The translations under genes were made by a program, and so were the position numbers. From JADHUC01 sp964617665 (GTDB taxonomy: Bacteria; Planctomycetota; Planctomycetia; Pirellulales; Pirellulaceae): DNA of 20,264 nucleotides. The stretch is taken from NCBI GenBank assembly GCA_964617665.1, contig CAZUAH010000240.1, positions 1 to 20,264 on the forward strand, read 5' to 3'. The stretch's first letter is position 1; each line of letters begins with the position of its first letter. Positions 8,027-15,678 of this stretch are shown one piece after another. The notes under the pieces are model-generated. The model was not told the origin of the DNA. It made no database searches and saw only the letters and a list, made by a program, of their open reading frames with translations.

Positions 8027-8277
8027 GGTCCTCCTCAAGGTAAGTGTTTTCTCTTGTTATCCGGTGCGCGTCTCGTTGGACTAGTCGCGCGAGCCTCTAG
8101 CTTAACCCACAGAGTGGCACGGCTGAATACTCCCCCGGCAATTCTTGGCGGTTTGCGCTCCGCGTGTGGACTAGGCGTTTCCCAAGTGATATGCTCACAG
8201 TCGTCTACGGTTGGTCTTCGCCGACTTCTCGAATGTTCTCGCGAGTTTTTCAGCCCTTTCTTGCAAGGAGTATCGCC
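8027..8277. promoter_or_regulatory. Divergent intergenic region between FG-GAP and DUF1559 genes
   Basis: This 251-base region has no supported gene and must carry the start signals for both flanking genes. I see AAGGAG (8265-8270) seven bases before the ATG at 8278, and GAGGAGG before the ATG pair on the other strand. I could not pick convincing -35/-10 boxes. An 8-bp palindrome GACTAGTC lies near 8080. An upstream in-frame GTG at 8164 exists but has no ribosome site. Confidence 0.45.
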
Positions 8278-10707
8278 ATGGCTGTAGCCGGTCCAAGTGA
8301 AATGCTGTTGTCCGTGTTGATGATGTTCTCCGGTTTCTTCGGGATTCCTGTTGGCGTACCGCCGGAAGCCGAGGACGAGTTGCTGGCGAGGATCGCTCCG
8401 CACGAATGCCTGTACTACACCACGTGGGCAGGGATGGCCGATCCGGACCCGAACAGCACAAACCAAACTGAACAGTTGCTTGCCGAACCAGAGATCCAGC
8501 AACTGGTTGACACGGTTAGCAAGAAGCTCGTCGAAGCGTTACGTCAGCAGGCTGGAGGCCGCGGCGATTCGCCAGCGACGTTTTTCGCGGCCGAGGGGCC
8601 AAGACTCTTGAAAACTCTATTGACTCGCCCCACAGCGATTTACCTATCGCAAATAGAAATGGGCGCAACCGGGCCACAACTCGAAGCCGGGATGATCATC
8701 CGTGTAGGTGACGATGCCGAGCAGATCAAAGCGGTCTTGGAACGGCTACAGTCGCAAACGCTCGGTGACCAGGTCCGAGAAGTCGACGCCGCAGGGGCGA
8801 AGTTCTACAGTTTCCAACCCACGCCGGCCGCACCGTCCATCACATGGGGTACGCGAGGCAAGTACCTGATCATCGGGCTCGGCGACGGTTCGGTCGATGC
8901 CCTGTTCGAGCGAGCACGTACGGAACCGCCGGAATGGCTCACTGGCTTGCGCGAACGATTGCCTGTCGATCGCGTCTCGACGGTAACATACGTGAATGTG
9001 GGCAAATTGGTCGACACTTTCCTGCCGATGGCCCCCGCACCGGAAATCGCCCAGGCTGTCGACGCGCTGGGACTTGGTGCGTTGACCGAATGCGGCTCGG
9101 TCACCGGGTTGGACGATACCGGTGTCGTGCGTCGATCGTACATGGGCATCGAAGGCGAAGCGAAAGGGCTTCTGGCTTGTGCCGATGCACCACCACTGAC
9201 CGCTGACGACTTGGCCCCTATACCGCAAGATGCTCTGGCCGCAGCCGCGTTCAAGTTGGACGTCGGTAAGCTTCTCGACACAATCCTGGACGTGGTAGGC
9301 CAAGTCGAACCGCGCGCGGTAGAAGAGATGGAAGAGGGATTCGCGGAGATCGAACAGGCGTTCGGCATTGACCTTCAGGACGATTTACTGAAATCGCTTG
9401 GCGACGTGTGGACGATATCGACTTCGGCAAGCGAAGGCGGGCTTCTGACCGGCTGGACGGCAACGGTCAGTTTGCGCGACCCAGCGCGTTTTCGCGAAAT
9501 CCACGATCAACTGGTCAACCTTGCTCGCGGAGCCATGGCCCGCGATGACTACGCGCCGCAGATCCGGCAGCTTCGTTTTGCCGATCAGACGATTTACTAC
9601 CTAGTGGTGCCGGACGATGACTTTCCGCTGACTCCTGCCTGGTGCGTGACGGACGACGTCCTGGCCGTATCGCTGTTTCCACAGACGCTGAAGGCATATG
9701 TCTCTCGTGGCGACGACTATGTGTCTTTGGCCGAGACGCCGGCCGTGAAGCCTCTATTGGAAGGCGATTCCGGAACGCTGGCGATTACGTATTGCGATAC
9801 GCAGCAGATGTTCCGCACTCTGTATCCGTTGGTGCAGATCGGCGTACAGTTCGCCCTGCATTTTGCTCGCGAGGAAGGCTTCGACCTGGATCCGATCCTT
9901 CTGCCCTCGGCCGGCTCGATCGAGCCGCACTTGCTGCCCACCGTGAGCGCGATCAGGCGAACGGATGCGGGCATCGAGACGTTTGGTCACCAGACGCTTC
10001 CTGGCGGCAACATCGGTGCCACGGCGCCGGTGGCGGTCGCGTTGCTTCTGCCGGCCGTTCAGGCGGCTCGTGGGGCTGCAAGGCGAGCGCAAGGGATGAA
10101 CAATCTGAAGCAGATCGCGCTGGCCATGCACAACTACCACGACACGTTCAAAACCATGCCTGCCGCCTACAGTGCGGATGAAGACGGCAAGCAGCTGTTG
10201 AGTTGGCGCGTGCACATCCTGCCCTTTATCGAGGAGCAGCGGCTGTACGAACAGTTCCACTTCGACGAACCTTGGGACAGCGAGCACAACAAGACGCTAA
10301 TCGCCCAGATGCCTGAGGTGTACCGTGCGCCCGGCAGCGTTGCGGAACACGGCAAAACGAATTACCTGGGTGTCCGAGGCAAGGATATGATCTTCATAGA
10401 TCCCAAGAGAACCGAGCGGGATGGCAAATGGCCACAGGGGACACGGTTCGCTGACATCATCGACGGGACGTCGAACACGATCATGGTGGTCGAGGCGAGT
10501 GATGAAGAGGCCGTCATCTGGACCAAGCCGGCGGACTACGAACCGGATGAGGAGAACCCGATGAAAGGTCTCGTGGGCGTGCGTCCCGGTGGTTTCCTCG
10601 CCGCATTATGTGACGGCAGCGTACGATTCATCAGTGAGGCGATAGATCACGAAACGCTGCGACGTTTGTTCACCAGGAATGACGGAAAGCCGGTCTCTCA
10701 GTATTAG
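8278..10707 (+). CDS. Large protein with a C-terminal DUF1559 (SBP_bac_10) region
   Basis: The 809-residue protein starts at the ATG at 8278, seven bases after AAGGAG. Residues 1-25 (MAVAGPSEMLLSVLMMFSGFFG) could be a signal peptide or membrane anchor. Residues about 30-580 form a long alpha/beta region with repeated motifs (VNVGKLVDTFLP, KLDVGKLLDTILD) that I cannot assign. From about residue 585 the sequence is typical DUF1559: VALLLPAVQAARGAARR, then NNLKQIALAMHNYHDTF, WRVHILPFIEEQRLY, IIDGTSNTIMVVEA and a closing LCDGSVRFISEAI. In ordinary DUF1559 proteins that first stretch directly follows an N-terminal type IV pilin-like prepilin signal; here it is internal and no FTLVE prepilin peptidase site is present. 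The family's H-x9-DG motif has Arg (R769) in place of His before D779-G780. Function is unknown; planctomycetes carry many paralogues. Confidence 0.85.
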   Translation: MAVAGPSEMLLSVLMMFSGFFGIPVGVPPEAEDELLARIAPHECLYYTTWAGMADPDPNSTNQTEQLLAEPEIQQLVDTVSKKLVEALRQQAGGRGDSPATFFAAEGPRLLKTLLTRPTAIYLSQIEMGATGPQLEAGMIIRVGDDAEQIKAVLERLQSQTLGDQVREVDAAGAKFYSFQPTPAAPSITWGTRGKYLIIGLGDGSVDALFERARTEPPEWLTGLRERLPVDRVSTVTYVNVGKLVDTFLPMAPAPEIAQAVDALGLGALTECGSVTGLDDTGVVRRSYMGIEGEAKGLLACADAPPLTADDLAPIPQDALAAAAFKLDVGKLLDTILDVVGQVEPRAVEEMEEGFAEIEQAFGIDLQDDLLKSLGDVWTISTSASEGGLLTGWTATVSLRDPARFREIHDQLVNLARGAMARDDYAPQIRQLRFADQTIYYLVVPDDDFPLTPAWCVTDDVLAVSLFPQTLKAYVSRGDDYVSLAETPAVKPLLEGDSGTLAITYCDTQQMFRTLYPLVQIGVQFALHFAREEGFDLDPILLPSAGSIEPHLLPTVSAIRRTDAGIETFGHQTLPGGNIGATAPVAVALLLPAVQAARGAARRAQGMNNLKQIALAMHNYHDTFKTMPAAYSADEDGKQLLSWRVHILPFIEEQRLYEQFHFDEPWDSEHNKTLIAQMPEVYRAPGSVAEHGKTNYLGVRGKDMIFIDPKRTERDGKWPQGTRFADIIDGTSNTIMVVEASDEEAVIWTKPADYEPDEENPMKGLVGVRPGGFLAALCDGSVRFISEAIDHETLRRLFTRNDGKPVSQY

Positions 10708-10761
10708 CGGATGTGGATTGGGCGCTGTGCAGCACGCGTCTGCACGCGGCCCGTGTATCTC

Positions 10762-10794
10762 GGAGTTCCCGTTTCCGCGAGAAACGGGGGCTCC
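10762..10794 (+). terminator. Hairpin after the DUF1559 gene
   Basis: GGAG-TT-CCCGTTTC (10762-10775) pairs with GAAACGGG-GG-CTCC (10781-10794) around a 5-base loop, giving an 8-bp and a 4-bp helix broken by one 2-base internal mismatch. It lies 55 bases after the DUF1559 stop and 46 before the next gene on the same strand. There is no clear T-run, so termination is plausible but not proven. Confidence 0.5.
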
Positions 10795-10839
10795 CTATTC
10801 GTGAGTTCCGATTGACTTGAACTGCACAGTTCGGTAGCC

Positions 10840-11913
10840 ATGTTTGGCCCGTTCGTTACCCTGTTGCGGCTGCAGTTGCGGATACTGGTCAACAATCGAC
10901 CGGCCTGTGTGGTACTGATCTGTCTGATCGTAGCGCCGCTGATTCCGTTGCCGCGGTCCCAATTGTCGGTGGCTGGTACCTGCTATGTCGTCTATTGGCA
11001 CGAAGATGCCTGGATCCAAAGGCTGAAGTCCGAACTCGAACAGCGTGCCGAGGACGGTCCGCCCATCGAGATTGTGCCGGTCCATCGGTTCGTTGACGAA
11101 GACGACGTGATACGCTACCCGCCGGGCACTCACTCAATCCAGATCCGAACGCCCGAGGGGACTCGCGATCACTGGGTGATCTGGTGCTGGTACAGCGGTT
11201 CGGATCCGTCCGTGTTGGACGAGCCAGCGGCGTGGTTTTGGGAAGTGACGCGAGACCATTTCGGCGATGCCTTGCCTTTCGAAGTGAAGTACTCCTCGCT
11301 GAGCACTCAAATCGCCCCGCCTTTCAATCTCACAAATTCATGGCTTTCTTCTCTCCGACGCATCACTCCCTGGAGTGTTGCGCTGTGGCTGGCGTTAGTC
11401 TTCTGCGCCTGCTATCTGCCGGCACTTAGTCTTGGCCAGCAGCATGAATCTCAGGCAATCGTCTCGTTGGCCACCACACCAGTTGGCTGGTCTGGCGCGG
11501 TGTTGGCAACGATGCTCTTCTACGGCGTGGCAACAATCCTTGTGGCGGCGCTGGTCGCTCAACGAGTGCAAAACGGCTTAGCCCTCTTGCCTTTGGTGCT
11601 TCTGGCCACGATCGCCTACTTGGGCGTTGGACTGTGCATCGGTTGCTGGACCCGTTCGACTGCGTCAGCAAGTGGCGGAGTGATCCTGTATGGATTGGTG
11701 AGTGGGGCGATTGCCGCCGGCAGCTACTTCACGTGGTCGCCGCTGGCGACTGTCCTGCGAGCGTTCTCTGTCGAGGCCAGCTTGTTCGACTATCTTCGAG
11801 AATCGAATGGCCAGTACAAGCTTGTTGGGATGGCCGGCCTGTTGCTGTCAGCGATCCTCTGGCAGATCCTCGCGCTTGTGGGCTGCTGGATGCGCCGTCA
11901 CCGAGGCATATGA
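10840..11913 (+). CDS. ABC-2-type permease-like integral membrane protein
   Basis: The 357-residue protein has one N-terminal membrane helix (about 22-38), a ~135-residue soluble section probably outside the cytoplasm, then five helices at about 177-198, 217-239, 247-270, 279-297 and 329-350. This one-plus-five arrangement with a large loop after the first helix is that of ABC-2 exporter permeases, as is QQHESQAIVSLATTPVGW (200-217) ahead of helix three, which fits the family's conserved Glu-containing turn. The cargo is unknown. No ATPase gene lies within the window, so the partner must be elsewhere, or this copy is an orphan. No good ribosome binding site precedes the ATG at 10840, so the start is less certain than for its neighbours. 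Confidence 0.7.
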   Translation: MFGPFVTLLRLQLRILVNNRPACVVLICLIVAPLIPLPRSQLSVAGTCYVVYWHEDAWIQRLKSELEQRAEDGPPIEIVPVHRFVDEDDVIRYPPGTHSIQIRTPEGTRDHWVIWCWYSGSDPSVLDEPAAWFWEVTRDHFGDALPFEVKYSSLSTQIAPPFNLTNSWLSSLRRITPWSVALWLALVFCACYLPALSLGQQHESQAIVSLATTPVGWSGAVLATMLFYGVATILVAALVAQRVQNGLALLPLVLLATIAYLGVGLCIGCWTRSTASASGGVILYGLVSGAIAAGSYFTWSPLATVLRAFSVEASLFDYLRESNGQYKLVGMAGLLLSAILWQILALVGCWMRRHRGI

Positions 11914-12090
11914 GGCAAGAGGCCGGCTTACCCGACCTTGCCGCTCTGGAAAACTTGCCACGCCATGCGCGAGCGGCTATCGTGATGGGCTGGACGGCCG
12001 CGCCGTCTCCACCCAGCGGTCAGCGTCCCATTCCGTCGCGGTGGTTTGTCAGTTCTCTCAGTTGCGGCTCTTTGGATGGAGGATGAACCG

Positions 12091-12723
12091 ATGCGCAAGA
12101 TTCTGTCTATCGCTGTTGTGGCAATTGTTGCTCTGCCGATCGCCACTTTTGCGGCCGACAACGGGCCGCCCGAAGGCTTCACCGCCCTGTTCAACGGCAA
12201 CGACTTCACCGGCTGGCAAGCGAAACAAGGCAAGGCCGAGACCGACGAGGAAAAGGCCAAGTGGCAGGAACACTGGAAGGTGGAAGATGGCGTCATCAAG
12301 TTTGATGGCCACGGCCCGAATCTGTGGACCAGCAAGAAATACAAAGACTTCGTCCTGATGGTCGATTGGCGTTTTCCCAAGCCCGGCGACAGCGGGATCT
12401 ACCTGCGTGGTCGTTCGAAAAGCCAGGTGAACATCTGGTGCAACCCAATGGGCTCCGGCGAAGTGTGGGGATACCGCACGGATAAGAACCAACCGGAAAA
12501 AGTCCGCAACGGTTGCACGCCAGTCAGAAACGCGGACAAGCCGGTGGGCGAGTGGAATACGTTTGTGATTACGATGAAAGGCGACCGCCTGACGGTTCAG
12601 TTGAACGGCGAACTGGTCATTGACAACGCCCAGTTGCCCGACGTCCAGACCGAAGGCGAAATCGCCCTTCAGCGACACGGATCGCCCCTGGAGTTCAAGA
12701 ACATCTTCATCAAGGAGTTGTAG
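12091..12723 (+). CDS. Secreted DUF1080 / 3-keto-disaccharide hydrolase-type protein
   Basis: The 210-residue protein has a clear signal peptide (MRKILSIAVVAIVALPIATFA, cleaved before ADN) and one complete PF06439 domain, a concanavalin-like beta-sandwich. Family marks are GFTALFNGNDFTGW (29-42), WKVEDGVIKFDG (62-73), FVLMVDWRFPKPGDSGIYLRG (87-107, split here only by reading), EWNTFVITMKGDRLTVQLNG (134-153) and the ending GSPLEFKNIFIKEL. Members studied elsewhere cleave glycosides whose sugar has been oxidised at C3 by a Gfo/Idh/MocA dehydrogenase; that role is possible here but not shown. The start is chosen because GGAGG (12078-12082) lies eight bases before the ATG. The preceding 177 bases after the permease hold no gene I can support. 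Confidence 0.9.
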   Translation: MRKILSIAVVAIVALPIATFAADNGPPEGFTALFNGNDFTGWQAKQGKAETDEEKAKWQEHWKVEDGVIKFDGHGPNLWTSKKYKDFVLMVDWRFPKPGDSGIYLRGRSKSQVNIWCNPMGSGEVWGYRTDKNQPEKVRNGCTPVRNADKPVGEWNTFVITMKGDRLTVQLNGELVIDNAQLPDVQTEGEIALQRHGSPLEFKNIFIKEL

Positions 12724-12752
12724 TCGGATCTCGTGCTGCTGCGGCAAGGCCA

Positions 12753-12780
12753 TCTGGTCCGGTCAGGAGACCGGACCAGA
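12753..12780. terminator. Perfect 11-bp hairpin between convergent genes
   Basis: TCTGGTCCGGT (12753-12763) pairs exactly with ACCGGACCAGA (12770-12780) around the loop CAGGAG. It lies 29 bases after the DUF1080 stop and 40 bases beyond the stop of the convergent VOC gene, the right place for a two-way terminator. It lacks a strong T-run on either side, so it could instead protect the 3' ends of the two transcripts. Confidence 0.6.
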
Positions 12781-12820
12781 ACCGGGACGAGACCGATTGT
12801 GCTTGTCTTCGACGACCCGC

Positions 12821-13162
12821 CTATTCGATCCCGTCGAAGTCCGATCCACCGCTGAATTCCATGAACTCGAAGACCGCACCGTCAACCATGACGAACACTA
12901 CGCGAAGATTGTCCATGGGCTCGAACGGTCCGAGCAGCACCTCGTGACCTTCCATTTCTGGTTCGAGCTTGGGTACCTTGAAAGCGATGTGTGGCAGGTT
13001 GCGCAGCGGACCGGTCACGGGGCTGTCGGGCTCGAATCGCAGGTACTCGATCCGGTACGGGTTCTCGTTCGGATTCGTAACATGGACCTTCGTCTCCGAA
13101 ACGTAGATCTCGTCGGGCTGCGGATCATCAGTGATCACGCCAACGTGGTGAAACTGGCGCAT
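12821..13162 (-). CDS. Small VOC-superfamily (glyoxalase/bleomycin-resistance fold) protein
   Basis: This 113-residue protein starts MRQFHHVGVITDDP, the usual first strand of the vicinal-oxygen-chelate fold with a candidate metal histidine, and continues with NPYRIEYLRFEPDSPVTGPLRNLPHIAFKVP (about 34-64) and VFEFMEFSGG (97-106). The spacing of histidine and glutamate fits a single VOC domain of the short type that dimerises. Enzymes of the fold include glyoxalases, dioxygenases and epimerases, and no specific reaction can be named. GGAG lies eight bases upstream of the ATG. It is divergent from the secreted propeller gene (111 bases between) and has no signal peptide, so it is probably cytoplasmic. 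Confidence 0.85.
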   Translation of the reverse strand: MRQFHHVGVITDDPQPDEIYVSETKVHVTNPNENPYRIEYLRFEPDSPVTGPLRNLPHIAFKVPKLEPEMEGHEVLLGPFEPMDNLRVVFVMVDGAVFEFMEFSGGSDFDGIE

Positions 13163-13273
13163 AACTTCGTCTCCGTTTGCAGTTCGGTATCACAGTTGCT
13201 ATGAATTGTAGGTGATCGCAAATGCCGCTGCCAGAGGAACTTCGCAGACAAGCACCGCACACGGAGAACCACC

Positions 13274-15196
13274 ATGAAAACCACGATATCCAATTCGGCT
13301 GTTCTCATTGCTGTGCCATTCATTGCTTTGACCGTCCAAGTGGCTCTTGCTGCCACGGAGGACCTGGGCGGCGGCTTTCTTCATCATGGCGTGGCCACTC
13401 CCGTCAGCAACCATCGCGGCACGGTCGCCACCGTTGACGGCAACGGACGCAACGTCGTGCTGGTCTGGCTGTTCGACAAGCGAGGCGGTTATGCGCTGCT
13501 GTCGATCGACGCCGAGACGGGAAAGAGCGAAGAGCACGCTATGCCCTTCCCACCCGGCGGTGATTGCCCGTACGCCTCGATCCTGTCGAGCGGCAATAAG
13601 TTCTACACACACTTCAACAGCCACTTTGTCGAATTCGATCCCGTCAAGCGAGAATTCACGTTCTGTCACAGGACGGCCCGGCAGATGGCCATGGGCATGA
13701 CCGAGGACGACAACGGCGTCATCTGGTCGGTTACCTATCCCCAGAGCGGCGTCGTGTCGTTCAATCCAGCGACACGCGAGTTCAAGGACTACGGCCATGT
13801 CTACAAACAGAATTGGGCGCAGTACCAGCGCTACGTTGCGGCCGATGACAAAGGCTGGATCTACTTCGGAATCGGCAGCACGGCCAGCCAAATCATCGCG
13901 TTCGATCCTCGAACCGGCAAAGCCGCGCCGATGATCCCCGAGGAGCAGCGTGCCAAAGGAGCGGGGTACGTGTACCGCGACGTGAACGGAAAGGTATATG
14001 GCTACTCGGCTGGCGGCGCGACCGATGGTTGGTACGAATTCTACGAAGGCGAAGGGAAGAGAATCGGCAAGCACGAACGCGTTCAGAGAAAGCCGATAAT
14101 CACAAGCCATCAGGGTTTGTTTCACCGCGATTTCCCAGACGGAAAGAAACTCAAGAGCTGCAATCTCGTGGATCGCGTTCTCGTTGTCAGCGACCCAAAG
14201 ACAGGCGAAACCAAGACGCTGAAATTTGACTACGAAAGCCATGGTGCACACATCATGGGGCTGGCAGCCGCCCCGAACGGAACGATCTGCGGTGGCACTG
14301 CATTTCCGATGCGTTTCTTCAGCTACGACCCAGAAACGGACAACTGGACGAATCGTGAGAGCTACGGGCAATGGAACACCGTGGCCCGTCAAGGCGATCG
14401 TTTCTTTGTGGGCGGCTATGGCGGTGGCTTCCTCTTGGAGTGGGATCCATCGCGCGATTGGGTGGCGACTGCGAAGGGCAGCGATGCATCCAATCCGCTG
14501 TTCCTGACCGAGTGCTCGCCCACGATCCATCGGCCGCATGGTCTGTTGCCGCATCCCGATGGCAAGACGTTAGTATTGGCCGGTACGCCCGGTTACGGCT
14601 ACACGGGCGGCGGATTGCTGTTCTGGGACCGCGAGACTCGTACCCGGACTTTGATCGAGCACACGGACATCATCTCCGAGCATTCCACGGTGAGCCTCGT
14701 CGCGCTACCTGACGGCAAACTCTTGGGCGGCACGACCACCAGCGCGGGAACCGGCGGCGAGAAGAAGGCGAAGGAAGCGGAACTCTACATCATGGACATG
14801 GCCACCAAACAGCTAGAATGGCACGAGGTCGTATTTCCAGGCGTCCAGCAGTACACAAACATGTGCTTGAGATCGGAGGGGCTTGTCTTCGGCGTTGCGG
14901 ACAGGCGGCGTTTCTTCGTCTTCGACGCCAACAAGCGAAAGGTCGTCCACGAAGAGAACACGGACGCCAAGTTTGGGACAACCACCTCACACCAAGGTCC
15001 ACGAGTATTCGTGTTGGGGCCGGACAACACGATCTACATACTGTTCGTCCGGGGAATTGCCCAAGTCGACCCAACGGCATTCAGCATCAAGATGCTGGCC
15101 GAATCACCCGTTCCGATCGGTGCCGGCGGCGACTTCCTGAACGGTCGCATCTATTTCGCCAGCGGATCGCATCTGTACAGCTACGGCCCCCTATAG
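13274..15196 (+). CDS. Secreted beta-propeller protein
   Basis: The 640-residue protein has a signal peptide (MKTTISNSAVLIAVPFIALTVQVALA, cleaved near A26/A27). The rest is built of repeated four-strand blade patterns in which an aromatic- or glycine-rich strand is followed by an FDP or YDP turn: VEFDPVKREF, VSFNPATREF, IAFDPRTGK, FSYDPETDNW, LFWDRETRT, FVFDANKRK. This is the layout of seven-bladed streptogramin-lyase-like, SMP-30-like or PQQ-like propellers. I see no clear catalytic set or haem motif. GGAG lies seven bases before the ATG. It is separated by only 12 bases from the following truncated membrane gene, so the two are probably co-transcribed. A 451-codon open frame on the opposite strand is a shadow of this gene. 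Confidence 0.82.
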   Translation: MKTTISNSAVLIAVPFIALTVQVALAATEDLGGGFLHHGVATPVSNHRGTVATVDGNGRNVVLVWLFDKRGGYALLSIDAETGKSEEHAMPFPPGGDCPYASILSSGNKFYTHFNSHFVEFDPVKREFTFCHRTARQMAMGMTEDDNGVIWSVTYPQSGVVSFNPATREFKDYGHVYKQNWAQYQRYVAADDKGWIYFGIGSTASQIIAFDPRTGKAAPMIPEEQRAKGAGYVYRDVNGKVYGYSAGGATDGWYEFYEGEGKRIGKHERVQRKPIITSHQGLFHRDFPDGKKLKSCNLVDRVLVVSDPKTGETKTLKFDYESHGAHIMGLAAAPNGTICGGTAFPMRFFSYDPETDNWTNRESYGQWNTVARQGDRFFVGGYGGGFLLEWDPSRDWVATAKGSDASNPLFLTECSPTIHRPHGLLPHPDGKTLVLAGTPGYGYTGGGLLFWDRETRTRTLIEHTDIISEHSTVSLVALPDGKLLGGTTTSAGTGGEKKAKEAELYIMDMATKQLEWHEVVFPGVQQYTNMCLRSEGLVFGVADRRRFFVFDANKRKVVHEENTDAKFGTTTSHQGPRVFVLGPDNTIYILFVRGIAQVDPTAFSIKMLAESPVPIGAGGDFLNGRIYFASGSHLYSYGPL

Positions 15197-15208
15197 AGAT
15201 TGTCGGAC

Positions 15209-15538
15209 ATGAGCAGGCAACTCCCCCCGTACGTCGGCCTGGCGGTGCTGTTCGTCGTCTCCTTTCTCGCGATCCATTGGGTCTACGGCTACGTTGTTGT
15301 CATTCACGGCCAGTCCAACGACGGCTTCTTCATGTTCGGGCGTCAATTTCTGCTCGAGTTCCTCGATCGCCCTGCAGGCCCGTTGCGCTATGCGGGGCGA
15401 TTCCTCTCGCAGTTCTATCACCACCAATGGCTCGGCGCGTTACTCGTCTCGACGTGCATTACGTGCTTCGGCGTTCTGTTTCATCGTATTCTGGTCAAGC
15501 TTGACGGTGCGGCGCACGTCGACGCCCAGCGACTATAG
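15209..15538 (+). pseudogene. N-terminal remnant of a DUF6057-like membrane protein
   Basis: The 109-residue product contains a membrane helix (about 9-30, VGLAVLFVVSFLAIHWVYGYV), a conserved-looking loop (FMFGRQFLLEFLDRPAGPLRYAGRFLSQFYHHQWLGALL, written here only as a region at about 41-79) and a second helix (about 78-95). Its pattern of F-x-F, then FLLEFL, a P/G turn and FLSQF recalls the first section of DUF6057 proteins, which are multi-spanning proteins of several hundred residues. Here the frame ends after about 110 codons, leaving most of the family's length missing. The start at 15209 lacks a clear ribosome site; a TTG at 15200 is an alternative. It may be a degraded copy or a short variant, and the family call is from memory. 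Confidence 0.55.
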
Positions 15539-15678
15539 TGGAACTGTGGGACACGATTAAGACACCGTAAAAAGTCAGCCGCATCGTGACCGAGCGCTCG
15601 GAACGACTTCGGCTCAGGGGAGCGTTCGAAACGCGTCTCCAGCGGTCAACCAGCCGCTGGAAAGTGAAGGGGAGTTGC
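15539..15678. other. Spacer after the truncated membrane gene, with two palindromes
   Basis: These 140 bases hold no supported gene. They contain the perfect palindrome CCGAGCGCTCGG (15590-15601) and a hairpin TCCAGCGG/CCGCTGGA (15638-15645 with 15654-15661, 8-base loop) just before the ribosome site AAGGGGAG of the next gene. The 40 bases after the DUF6057 stop are AT-richer than the surroundings and could be a scar of an inserted or deleted element; this is a guess. Confidence 0.4.

Noticed and set aside
8035..8502. 155-codon minus-strand frame over the intergenic region
   Set aside because: It overlaps the start of the DUF1559 gene, which has a good ribosome site. The minus frame has a mixed composition with no domain.
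13199..14554. 451-codon open frame on the minus strand
   Set aside because: It lies antisense to the secreted propeller gene, which has a signal peptide, ribosome site and blade pattern. Long antisense frames are common in GC-rich DNA, and this one has no recognisable domain.
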